64,000 nucleotides of DNA from JTS-AC122 sp050246015. Its GTDB lineage: Bacteria > Planctomycetota > Phycisphaerae > Phycisphaerales > UBA1924. A model generated the notes under the pieces. It was not told the origin of the DNA and ran no database searches. It saw only the letters and a list, made by a program, of their open reading frames with translations. The DNA is taken from assembly GCA_050246015.1 (NCBI GenBank), contig JBFWWU010000019.1, forward strand, positions 20,096-84,095. Reading direction: 5' to 3'. Below are positions 18,974 to 27,205 of this stretch, piece by piece. Each line of letters begins with the position of its first letter. The first letter of the stretch is position 1. Made by a program: the position numbers and the translations under genes.

Positions 18974-20381
18974 GACGCCCGCGCCGGCGGATCCGGGCTC
19001 GCCGAATCACGGCGCCCGCGCCGCCGATGCTCCGGCGCCGCCGGTTTCGTTCGCCCAGGCAACCCGCGCCTGGCTCACCATCGGGCTGCTAAGTTTCGGC
19101 GGACCGATCGGGCAGATCGCCGTCATGCACCGCATCGTCGTCGACGAGCGGCGATGGATCTCGGAGCGGCGATTCTCGCACGGGCTCAACTTCTGCATGC
19201 TCCTGCCCGGGCCCGAGGCCATGCAACTCGCGACCTACATCGGCTGGCTCATGCACCGCACGCTCGGCGGCATCGTCGCCGGGCTGCTGTTCGTGATGCC
19301 GGGCGCCCTGGTCATGCTCGGGCTGAGCATCGCGTACGTCACCGCTCGGGACGTTCCCGCGATCGCCGGACTCTTCTGGGGGCTCAAGCCGGCGGTGCTG
19401 GCGATCGTGGGCGTGTCGATGTATCGCCTGGGGCGCCGAACTCTTCGGGGCCCGGCGCACGTCGCGATCGCCCTGGCCGCCCTGATCCTGGTCGGGCTTC
19501 TGGGGACGCCGTTTCCGCTGATCATCGCGCTGGCGGGCGTCGCGGGGAGTGCCGCCAGGCTTGGAGCATCCCCCGGGCCGGGCGGCGGTTCCGCGGCGGG
19601 TCCGACCGAGAGCCGCCGCGTCGTGGACGACGCGATCGAGCGTGGCGCTCTGCCGCATACTCGGCCATCGGCGCGGCGAGCCGTGGCCTGCCTGGCCATA
19701 GGCGCCATGCTGACGCTCGCGCCGGTGCTTGTCCTCGTCCTGACGCGCGGCGCCGACGATCACTTCGCGCGTCAGGGGGCGTTCTACGCGCGAGCATCGG
19801 TGATGACGTTCGGCGGCGCGTACGCCGTGCTGTCGTACGTGGCCCAGTACACCGTCTCGACCCGGGCCTGGCTCTCGACCAGCGAGATGATGGACGGCCT
19901 GGGGCTCGCGGAGACCACGCCGGGGCCGCTGATCCTGGTCGTGCAGTTCACCGCGTTCGTTGCGGCCCACCATCATGCACCGGGGATCCACCCCATCGCG
20001 GCCGGCACGCTGGCATCGCTCCTGGTGCTGTGGGTGACCTTTGTCCCCAGTTTCACGTTCGTGCTCGCCGGGGGGCCCTATGTCGAGCGGCTGCTCCACG
20101 TACGCTGGCTTGCCGGGGCGCTTGCCGGCGTGACGGCCGCGGTCGTCGGGATCATCCTTCATCTCGCGTTGACATTCGGCGCGCACACGCTCTTTGCTGG
20201 ATCCACATCGCTCTCGGCCGGTGCCGTTCACCTCCGTGTGCCCGTCCTTTCGACCTTCGACCTGGCCGCGGGTTGCCTCGCCGTCGTCTCCGTGGTCGTG
20301 CTGGTCATCTGGAAGCGCAGCACGTTGATCGTGATCGCCGGGGCGGCGCTGGCCGGGGCGGCGATGCAGGTGGTTCGATAG
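18939..20381 (+). CDS. chrA: Chromate-efflux-family transporter (CHR, two-domain)
   Basis: The 480-residue membrane protein has the CHR signature in its first half (LSFGGPIGQIAVMHR at about 51-65, and LLPGPEAMQLATYIGWLMH). A related second half has MTFGGAYAVLSYVAQ and GLAETTPGPLILVVQFTAFV. Two-domain CHR proteins export chromate by an anion-linked mechanism, and some have other substrates. About ten membrane helices are expected. The start is a GTG at 18939, inside the 3' end of the kinase gene, with GGAG 8 bases upstream; the first 35 residues are hydrophilic and Pro/Ala-rich. The symbol is used for family membership only. Confidence 0.88.
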   Translation: MASCPNDSGTIETPAPADPGSPNHGARAADAPAPPVSFAQATRAWLTIGLLSFGGPIGQIAVMHRIVVDERRWISERRFSHGLNFCMLLPGPEAMQLATYIGWLMHRTLGGIVAGLLFVMPGALVMLGLSIAYVTARDVPAIAGLFWGLKPAVLAIVGVSMYRLGRRTLRGPAHVAIALAALILVGLLGTPFPLIIALAGVAGSAARLGASPGPGGGSAAGPTESRRVVDDAIERGALPHTRPSARRAVACLAIGAMLTLAPVLVLVLTRGADDHFARQGAFYARASVMTFGGAYAVLSYVAQYTVSTRAWLSTSEMMDGLGLAETTPGPLILVVQFTAFVAAHHHAPGIHPIAAGTLASLLVLWVTFVPSFTFVLAGGPYVERLLHVRWLAGALAGVTAAVVGIILHLALTFGAHTLFAGSTSLSAGAVHLRVPVLSTFDLAAGCLAVVSVVVLVIWKRSTLIVIAGAALAGAAMQVVR

Positions 20382-20562
20382 CGCGGAGGTGACCTCTGCC
20401 TTTCTGAGCCGGACCGCGCCAGCGGTCGGTGCGAGCACTCGGCGGCCCGGCGCGATTGAAGGATGGCGGGCGCCATGAGACCACGCTCCCCTCCCCGCCC
20501 CGCCCCGCCGGCTTGCGCCGGGCGGCTCAGATGGAGCGGCCCGGATCGATCTACGATCAGGC

Positions 20563-21432
20563 ATGTCACGTGAAGAGGCCGCTGCCGCCGGATCGGCGAT
20601 GGAATATGTGCTCGGAACGGGGCGGGACGAACTCGAGCGGCTCGGGCTGCAGCACCAGTTGTGGTCAGACGCCGCCCATGCCCTGTGGCGCCAGGCCAGG
20701 ATCCGGCGCGGAATGCGGGTGCTCGACGTCGGGTGCGGGCCCGGCTACGCGTCGTTCGAGCTCGCGCAGTTCGTCGGCTCCGAAGGCTTCGTGCTGGGCG
20801 TCGATGAATCTCCCAACTACATCGCGTTCCTCAACGCGCAGGCGGGGCAGCGACACCTGCCGCAACTCCGCGGTGCCGTGGGCGACGTGCAGGAACTCGC
20901 CCGCGTCGGCGCGGCGAGCGGGTGTGAACTCGGCTCCTTCGACCTGGCCTACGCGCGGTGGGTGCTCTGCTTCGTCCCGAGGCCCGAGGACGTCGTTCGA
21001 GGCGTCGGGGCCCTGCTCAAGCCGGGCGGGCGATTCTGCGTCAACGATTACTTCAACTATCGCTCCATGACGATGGCGCCGCGCCGCGAGTCACACGAAC
21101 GCGCGGTCGCCGCGACCATCGCATCGTGGCACGCGCGCGGGGGCGATACCGACATCATGGGCCGGCTCCCGCGGCTGCTCAAGGAGCATGGATTCCGCGT
21201 CGATCACATCGGGGTGCACCAGCGCCTCGCGCGCGGGGGCAACGGGGGCGACACCATGTTCCACTGGCCTGATCTCTGGTGGCGCATCTACGCTCCCAAA
21301 CTCGTGCAGATGGGTTATCTCGCCAAACTCGATCAGGAGCAACTCTTCCGCGACCTTGACGAGGCCGCACGGTCGGACACGGATTTCCTGGTGGCCCCGC
21401 CGGTCTTCGAGATCGTGGCGACGAAGATCTGA
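20563..21432 (+). CDS. SAM-dependent methyltransferase (class I)
   Basis: The 289-residue soluble protein has a Rossmann methyltransferase core: motif I VLDVGCGPGYASFELA near residue 53, VLGVDESPNYI, DLAYARWVLCFVP and LLKPGGRFCVNDY. Between the core and the C-terminus there is a Trp-rich segment (MFHWPDLWWRIYAPKL). It resembles ubiquinone/menaquinone or small-molecule methyltransferases, but the substrate cannot be told. It stands alone, with a 181-base spacer upstream and the GTPase gene starting 17 bases after its stop, so the two may be cotranscribed. Confidence 0.85.
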   Translation: MSREEAAAAGSAMEYVLGTGRDELERLGLQHQLWSDAAHALWRQARIRRGMRVLDVGCGPGYASFELAQFVGSEGFVLGVDESPNYIAFLNAQAGQRHLPQLRGAVGDVQELARVGAASGCELGSFDLAYARWVLCFVPRPEDVVRGVGALLKPGGRFCVNDYFNYRSMTMAPRRESHERAVAATIASWHARGGDTDIMGRLPRLLKEHGFRVDHIGVHQRLARGGNGGDTMFHWPDLWWRIYAPKLVQMGYLAKLDQEQLFRDLDEAARSDTDFLVAPPVFEIVATKI

Positions 21433-21448
21433 CCCGAAGCGTGATGGC

Positions 21449-22471
21449 ATGACGAGGGCGAAATCAGACCATTCCGCGCCGGCGTACGCGTGGCTTTCAC
21501 CCGCCGCCGCGAGCCGGTCCGCCGCGATTTCGGTGCTGCGGATCGTCGGTGACCCCCAGGCCGTCTTCGCCGCCTTGTCGATCCGAGCGGTGGCGCCCGG
21601 CGAAGCGCGGCTCCGAGACCTTGGCGGGATTGACGCCGCGGTCGTGGCACGAACATCGTCGGGGGAGGTGTTCATTACACCGCACGGCGGGGTCGCGGTC
21701 CGGCGCGCCGTCTCGAACTGGCTGGAGGCGCGCGGGGTGCGCGCCGCGCCGGCGGATGCGCCGGCGTCAACCATCTTCCCCGAGGCCGGGAGCGACCTGG
21801 AAGCGCGGATGCTGCGGACGCTCGCCCGCGCCGCCAGCCCGCTCGCGATCGACCTGCTGCTCGATCAGCCCCGGCGGTGGCGGACGCTTGGCATCGAGAG
21901 CGCGAGCGACGCCGACCGATTGCCGGAGGATCAGTTGAGCGAGATCCGCTCGAGGTCCGCGCGATTGAAGCGGCTGGTCGTCCCTGCGATGGTGGTGGCG
22001 ATCGGGCCGCCGAACATCGGAAAATCAACCCTCCTGAACACGCTGGCGCGTCGGAGCGTGTCGATCGTCGCGGACGAACCGGGGACCACGCGGGATCACG
22101 TCGGGGTGTACCTTGACGTGTGCGGCGTGGTCGTGAACTACATCGACGCGCCCGGGATCGGGACGGCGTCGAGCGACATCGACCGGGACGCGCAGAGAAT
22201 CTCGCTCGAAGTCGCGGCCCGCGCGGATGTGTTGGTCCTCTGCGCCGATCCGACGACGGACTTCATCGATGTGGGGTCGTCGGCAACGACGCTCCGGGTG
22301 AGCCTGCGGAGCGACCTGGGGGCGCCGCGCGGGGGCTCGGAGGTCGCGGTGAGCGCGGCGCGCGGGGAAGGCATCGAGGTGCTTGTGAGCCGCTTGGCGG
22401 AGGCGGCGGTTCCCCGCGCGGCGCTGGAGCATCCCGGTCCGTGGGCATTCTGGGAAGCGGGCGCGGCATGA
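21449..22471 (+). CDS. Truncated MnmE-like GTPase
   Basis: The 340-residue protein has a TrmE-N-like half (GEVFITPHGGVAVRRAVSNWLEARGV, compare the GE..HGG..V motif of MnmE) and a GTPase domain: G1 GPPNIGKST (186-194), G2 PGTTRDHV (211-218), G3 DAPG (233-236) and G5 VSAARGEGI. The G4 position reads SLRSDL, lacking the usual Asn-Lys of NKxD. The C-terminal CxGK motif that ends true MnmE is absent, and the protein is about 100 residues shorter than MnmE. It is therefore probably a paralogue with an altered role, not the tRNA-modifying enzyme itself. It precedes rpe by 21 bases. Confidence 0.75.
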   Translation: MTRAKSDHSAPAYAWLSPAAASRSAAISVLRIVGDPQAVFAALSIRAVAPGEARLRDLGGIDAAVVARTSSGEVFITPHGGVAVRRAVSNWLEARGVRAAPADAPASTIFPEAGSDLEARMLRTLARAASPLAIDLLLDQPRRWRTLGIESASDADRLPEDQLSEIRSRSARLKRLVVPAMVVAIGPPNIGKSTLLNTLARRSVSIVADEPGTTRDHVGVYLDVCGVVVNYIDAPGIGTASSDIDRDAQRISLEVAARADVLVLCADPTTDFIDVGSSATTLRVSLRSDLGAPRGGSEVAVSAARGEGIEVLVSRLAEAAVPRAALEHPGPWAFWEAGAA

Positions 22472-22492
22472 TCGTGGTACTCTCGCGCTGAT

Positions 22493-23176
22493 ATGCGAAC
22501 TCTATTTACCCATCCGCCGAGGCTGCCGCTCATTGCTCCATCGATCCTATCGGCGGATTTCGCTCGGATGGGGGACGATTCACGGGAGATTCTCGCCGCG
22601 GGAGCGGACCTGCTACACCTGGACGTGATGGACGGGCACTTTGTGCCGAACCTCACGATGGGCCCGGACCTGTGCAAAGCGGTCCGGCGAGTGTTGCCGG
22701 AGGCGTTTTTGGACGTGCACCTGATGGTGACGGACCCGGCGATGTTCGTGAAGCCGTTCGCGGACGCGGGAGCGGATCACGTGACGTTCCACGTGGAAGC
22801 AATCGACGAGCCGCGCGCGCGCGAACTGATCGCACGGATTCACGAACTGGGGATGACGGCGGGGGTGGCGATCAACCCCCCCACTCCGATTGATGGCGCG
22901 CTGAAACTGCTGGACTGCGCCGACCTGTTCCTGGTGATGTCGGTGAATCCCGGGTTCAGCGGGCAGGCGTTCATCGCGGAGGTGCTGGACAAGGCGCGGG
23001 TGATCGCGGATGAAGCGCACGCGAACCAGCGGGTCGAGATTGACGGCGGCATCAAGCCGGAAAACGCGGCGGCGGTGCTTGACGCGGGGTGCGACGTGCT
23101 GGTGGCGGCGTCGGCGATCTTCTCGCGCCCGGCGGACCAACGGGCGGGCGTGATTCAACGGCTGCGGGGTCGATAG
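22493..23176 (+). CDS. rpe: Ribulose-phosphate 3-epimerase
   Basis: The 227-residue TIM-barrel enzyme interconverts ribulose-5-phosphate and xylulose-5-phosphate in the pentose phosphate pathway. The family motifs are all present: IAPSILSADFARM at the start, HLDVMDGHFVPNLTMG with metal-binding His and catalytic Asp, DVHLMV, MSVNPGFSGQAFI and EIDGGIKPENA. Length is normal for the family. The start is 21 bases after the GTPase stop, so both may be on one message. The gene is followed by a membrane protein after 78 bases. Confidence 0.95.
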   Translation: MRTLFTHPPRLPLIAPSILSADFARMGDDSREILAAGADLLHLDVMDGHFVPNLTMGPDLCKAVRRVLPEAFLDVHLMVTDPAMFVKPFADAGADHVTFHVEAIDEPRARELIARIHELGMTAGVAINPPTPIDGALKLLDCADLFLVMSVNPGFSGQAFIAEVLDKARVIADEAHANQRVEIDGGIKPENAAAVLDAGCDVLVAASAIFSRPADQRAGVIQRLRGR

Positions 23177-23254
23177 TCCTGGCGGCATGCAAACCGGGAG
23201 AATGCGACGGACCGGGGGTTGCTTCCGGAGATTGGCGCGCGGATCATCCTTCCC

Positions 23255-24139
23255 ATGACCAAGGCCATCCTGCGCTGGTCGATACCACTTTTCGGGCTGC
23301 TCGCGGTCGGGCCGCTCGCGGGGCTGTGCACGATCGGGCTCCGGGCGCGAGACGGGTCGGATTCGGTGACACCGATGCTGGCGGCGTCGCCGGTGCTGGG
23401 CATCGGGATGGGGCTCGCCGCGGTGTTGATCGCGGGGGGATATGGGGTGATCGCGACGTGGGTGAACGGGATCAAGTCGGGGCTGTTCACGACGGGACTC
23501 GTGCTGGCGTGGGCGACGTGGGGCACCGGGAACATGGACGACATTTTGCGCCGGAGTCAGTCGAGCGCGGAGCTGTGGAAACTGGGCGCGGAGGGTGTGA
23601 TCTTCGGCCTGCTCGGGCTGGGGCTGGCGCTGGTGCTCTGGAACGTTCACGAGCGGCGGCTGAAGATGTCGGTGACGCTGCCGGATGCGGGAGCGGCGGC
23701 GCCGACGGTCGCGGTGGCGGAGCGTGCCAAGATCCGCTCGCAGTTCATAGCGGCGGCGGGGTCGTCCACGGCGGTGATGGCGGCGGTGGTGTGGATCGCC
23801 GCGACGGAGCCGACGAAGGGGCAGGCGCTGGCGGCGGCGACGATCGGGGCGATGCTCGCCACCGCGGCGGGAAAGTGGGCGGCGCATCATGCTCCGATGG
23901 TGGCGTATTTCGTGGGAGCGGCGGTGCTGGGTGCGGCGGCGCCGATCGCGGCCAAGTTCTACCACGGGACGGATTCGGGGCTGGTGAGAGCGGCGCTGGG
24001 GGGAACCCTGTTCCCGCTGGCACGACTGGTGCCGATGGACTGGCTCGCGGGGGGGTTCATGGGCGTGCCGATGGGGCTGAGCATCGCGAGCGGGTTGATG
24101 GAGTCACATCAACACCAGCCGCATGCGCAGGCGTCGTAG
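23255..24139 (+). CDS. Polytopic membrane protein of unknown function
   Basis: Starting from the ATG at 23255 the product has 294 residues; a TTG 36 bases upstream would extend it in frame. About seven hydrophobic segments can be seen, including IPLFGLLAVGPLAGLCTIGL, MGLAAVLIAGGYGVIATWV, GVIFGLLGLGLALVLWNV and VAYFVGAAVLGAAAPIAA. The C-terminus is hydrophilic (SHQHQPHAQAS). I do not recognise a family and see no catalytic motif. It lies between rpe and purE with its own spacers. Its composition and helix pattern are natural for a membrane protein, so it is coding. Confidence 0.7.
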   Translation: MTKAILRWSIPLFGLLAVGPLAGLCTIGLRARDGSDSVTPMLAASPVLGIGMGLAAVLIAGGYGVIATWVNGIKSGLFTTGLVLAWATWGTGNMDDILRRSQSSAELWKLGAEGVIFGLLGLGLALVLWNVHERRLKMSVTLPDAGAAAPTVAVAERAKIRSQFIAAAGSSTAVMAAVVWIAATEPTKGQALAAATIGAMLATAAGKWAAHHAPMVAYFVGAAVLGAAAPIAAKFYHGTDSGLVRAALGGTLFPLARLVPMDWLAGGFMGVPMGLSIASGLMESHQHQPHAQAS

Positions 24140-24179
24140 GCGTTGTGAACGGGCGTGAGATCCGATCTGGAATGAGACG

Positions 24180-24722
24180 ATGGGCGCGACACAGTCTCAG
24201 ACATCCCGGCCGCTGGTGGGGATCATCATGGGATCTCGCTCGGACTGGGAAACGATGCAGCACGCGGCGGGGATGCTGAGTGAACTGGGGGTGACGTTCG
24301 AGACGCGGGTGGTGTCGGCGCACCGGACGCCGGACCTGTTGATGGCGTACGCGGCGGAGGCGGAAGCGCGGGGGATCGAGGTGATCATCGCGGGCGCCGG
24401 CGGGGCGGCGCACCTGCCGGGGATGGCGGCGAGCAAGACGGTGCTGCCGGTGCTGGGTGTTCCGGTGGAATCGAAATCACTCAAGGGAATGGACTCGCTG
24501 CTCTCGATCGCGCAGATGCCGGGGGGGGTGCCGGTGGGGACGCTGGCGATCGGAAAGGCGGGGGCGATCAACGCGGCGATCCTGGCGGCGCAGATCCTGG
24601 GGGTGAAGCACGCGGAAGTGCGGCACGCGGTGCGGGTGTGGCGGGAGAAGCAGACGGCGGCGGTGCTGAACGATCCGGACCCGAGCAAGCCCGGACCGGC
24701 GGCGGGTGGAGGAGGAGCATGA
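24180..24722 (+). CDS. purE: N5-carboxyaminoimidazole ribonucleotide mutase
   Basis: The 180-residue protein is a class I PurE, acting in purine biosynthesis after PurK. Motifs are GIIMGSRSDWETM, VVSAHRTPDLLM, IIAGAGGAAHLPGM and KGMDSLLSIAQMPGGVPVGTLAIG, including the catalytic His in SAHRTP. The C-terminal 20 residues are a poorly conserved Pro/Gly tail. The stop codon overlaps the start of purK (ATGA at 24719), a standard purEK arrangement. Confidence 0.96.
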   Translation: MGATQSQTSRPLVGIIMGSRSDWETMQHAAGMLSELGVTFETRVVSAHRTPDLLMAYAAEAEARGIEVIIAGAGGAAHLPGMAASKTVLPVLGVPVESKSLKGMDSLLSIAQMPGGVPVGTLAIGKAGAINAAILAAQILGVKHAEVRHAVRVWREKQTAAVLNDPDPSKPGPAAGGGGA

Positions 24723-25906
24723 GCGCGGCGGCGAAGGGACGGGGTTCCAAGACGCGCCGAGCGGGCGCGAAGCCGGGGAAGGTGGTTGGAGTGCTGGGGG
24801 GTGGTCAACTGGGGCGGATGCTGGGACTGGCGGGGATTCCGCTGGGGCTTTCATTCCGGTTTCTGGACGTGGTGAGCGACGCGCCGGCGGAGGCGGTGGG
24901 CGACCTGGTCGTCGGCGAGTCGTTCCAGGAGGCGGGGGCGCTGCGCGAGTTTGCGCGTGGCGTGGACGTGGTGACGTACGAGTTTGAGAATGTGCCGGCG
25001 GCGTGTGTCGAGCGGCTGCGGACGATGGGAGTGGGCGTCGAGCCGAACGGGGAGGCGCTGGCGACGGCGCAGGATCGACTGTTGGAAAAGCGATTGTTCG
25101 AGCGGGTGGGCCTGAGGGTGCCGAAGTATTCGGCGGTGGATACGCAAGAGGAACTGGAGCGAGCGGTCGAGGAGATTGGGTTGCCGTGCGTGCTCAAGAC
25201 GCGTCGGATGGGGTACGACGGCAAAGGACAGAGGGTGCTGAGGACGGGCAGCGACGTGGGGGGCGCTGTGGCGGCGCTCACGAAGGGTGGGCACGCGAAA
25301 GATGGTCGCGCGGGCCAGATCGTCGAACAGTTCGTGAAGTTCGATCGAGAGGTGTCGATCATCGCGGTGGGCGGGGCGTCGGGGGAGGGCGCGATGTATC
25401 CGCTCGCGGAGAATCGGCATGAGAATGGCATCCTGAGCACGACGAGAATCCCCGCGAGGAGCATCAGTGCAGCGGCGCGGCAGGATGCTGAGAAGAGTGT
25501 GTGGCGGATCGTCAAGACGCTGGGATACGTCGGCGTGCTGGCGGTTGAGTTCTTCGTGAAAGACGGGGTGTTCTACGCGAACGAGATGGCGCCGCGGGTG
25601 CACAACTCGGGGCATTGGACGATCGAGGGGGCGATGACGAGTCAGTTCGAGAATCACCTGCGGGCGATACTGGGGTGGCCGCTGGGGAGCACGGCGGCGC
25701 GGGGAGCGTGCGTGATGCACAACCTGGTGGGCGTGATCCCGGGGATGGAGGAGATGCTCGCGGTTGAGGGCGCGTGCGTGCACCTGTATGGAAAGTCGGC
25801 GCGGCCCGGGCGGAAGGTCGGGCATGTGACGTGCATCGGAGGCGACGACAGCGCGGTGGAAGCGGCGAGTCGGCGGATGGAGCGGATCATCAAGCGAGCA
25901 ACATGA
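24719..25906 (+). CDS. purK: N5-carboxyaminoimidazole ribonucleotide synthase
   Basis: The 395-residue ATP-grasp enzyme carboxylates AIR using bicarbonate and ATP, feeding PurE. Seen are the N-terminal VGVLGGGQLGRML, DVVTYEFENVP, ATP-grasp residues in PCVLKTRRMGYDGKGQ, EVSIIAV and EMAPRVHNSGHWT. The start overlapping the purE stop is chosen over an earlier in-frame one that would run inside purE. The first 20 residues are basic and are not part of the conserved core. Confidence 0.95.
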   Translation: MSAAAKGRGSKTRRAGAKPGKVVGVLGGGQLGRMLGLAGIPLGLSFRFLDVVSDAPAEAVGDLVVGESFQEAGALREFARGVDVVTYEFENVPAACVERLRTMGVGVEPNGEALATAQDRLLEKRLFERVGLRVPKYSAVDTQEELERAVEEIGLPCVLKTRRMGYDGKGQRVLRTGSDVGGAVAALTKGGHAKDGRAGQIVEQFVKFDREVSIIAVGGASGEGAMYPLAENRHENGILSTTRIPARSISAAARQDAEKSVWRIVKTLGYVGVLAVEFFVKDGVFYANEMAPRVHNSGHWTIEGAMTSQFENHLRAILGWPLGSTAARGACVMHNLVGVIPGMEEMLAVEGACVHLYGKSARPGRKVGHVTCIGGDDSAVEAASRRMERIIKRAT

Positions 25907-26070
25907 TGCGTGCGCTGACGATCCGAGGGCCGGATCGTCTCATGGATGGCACGTGCGGGATGTCGAGTCGCCACAAACAGAGGACGAAGGTTCATGAACG
26001 AGGCGATAGGCGTTGGGCACGCGGCGTCCGGCGAAGACGATGCTATGGTCACGAGTATGCTTGTGTCCTC

Positions 26071-27153
26071 ATGCTGAAGATTGACCTGCACACACACATC
26101 CTGCCCGAGCGCTGGCCCGACTGGACGCAGCGGAGCGGGTATCCGGGGTGGATCCGGCTGGACCATCACTCGGCGTGCTGCGCGCGGATGGTGCGGACGG
26201 AGAAGGACGGGTCGGTCACGTCGTTCCGGGATATCGAATCGAACTGCTGGGACCCGGCGGTCCGGCTGCGGGAGTGCGACGCGCGGATGGGGCAGGCGAG
26301 CGTGCAGGTGCTGAGCACCGTGCCGGTGATGTTCTCGTACTGGGCCAGGGCGCAGGACGCGCTGGACCTGTCGCGTCTGCTCAATGATCACATCGCCGGC
26401 GTGTGCGAAGGTGCGCCGCCGGCGCCAGGGACCTCGATCAAACGGTTTGTCGGGCTGGGGACGATTCCGATGCAGTCGCCGGGACTGGCGATCAAGGAGT
26501 TGGAGCGGTGCGTGACGCCTCGGGAGCGCGGGGGGCTGGGGTTTCCCGGCGTGCAAATCGGGACGAACGTGAACGGGGCGAACCTGGACGACGCGGGGGT
26601 GGTCGATGTGCTGGGGGCGGCGGAGTCGCTGGGGGCGTGCGTGTTCGTGCACCCGTGGGAGATGCTGGGGCGAGATCGGATGGCGAGGTATTGGACGCCC
26701 TGGCTCGTGGGGATGCCGGCGGAGACGTGCCTGGCGATGTGCTCGGTGATTTTCGGGGGCGTGCTGGAGAAGTTGCCGAGGCTGCGGATCTGTTTCGCGC
26801 ACGGCGGCGGGTCGTTTGTGCACACGCTGGGGCGGATCCAGCATGGGTTCGAGGCCAGGCCGGACCTGTGCGCGGTGGCGAATGCGAAGGGGCCGAGTGA
26901 ATACGTGGCGCGGCGTGATGCGGGGGGCGTGAAGCCCGCGAGGTTCTACGTGGATTCACTGGTGCACGACGAGCGGGCGCTGCGGTACCTGATCGAGGTG
27001 ATGTCGGCGGAGCGGGTGGCGCTGGGGAGCGACTATCCCTTTCCGCTGGGGGAACACGAGCCCGGTCGGATGATCGATGGGATGCGCGATCTGGATGTGC
27101 CGACGAGGGAGCGGCTGCTGTCGGGGACGGCTCGTGAGTTCCTGGGGGTGTAA
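26071..27153 (+). CDS. ACMSD-type amidohydrolase (2-amino-3-carboxymuconate semialdehyde decarboxylase family)
   Basis: The 360-residue protein has the metal-binding pattern of the ACMSD group of amidohydrolases: H7 and H9 (DLHTH), H194 (FVHPW), H244 (FAHGGG) and D321 within GSDYPFPLGE, a string typical of ACMSD. Known members decarboxylate an intermediate of kynurenine or nitrobenzoate metabolism with a zinc ion. No other gene of tryptophan or kynurenine breakdown lies nearby, so the natural substrate is open. The ATG at 26071 is at the very start of the barrel. A frame open upstream to 25774 overlaps purK and is not used. The 164-base spacer before it holds no evident gene. Confidence 0.85.
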   Translation: MLKIDLHTHILPERWPDWTQRSGYPGWIRLDHHSACCARMVRTEKDGSVTSFRDIESNCWDPAVRLRECDARMGQASVQVLSTVPVMFSYWARAQDALDLSRLLNDHIAGVCEGAPPAPGTSIKRFVGLGTIPMQSPGLAIKELERCVTPRERGGLGFPGVQIGTNVNGANLDDAGVVDVLGAAESLGACVFVHPWEMLGRDRMARYWTPWLVGMPAETCLAMCSVIFGGVLEKLPRLRICFAHGGGSFVHTLGRIQHGFEARPDLCAVANAKGPSEYVARRDAGGVKPARFYVDSLVHDERALRYLIEVMSAERVALGSDYPFPLGEHEPGRMIDGMRDLDVPTRERLLSGTAREFLGV

Positions 27154-27205
27154 TGGGTTGAGTCGGGAGAAGGCAGCGAGGCAGGAGGCATCAAGGCATC
27201 GAGCG

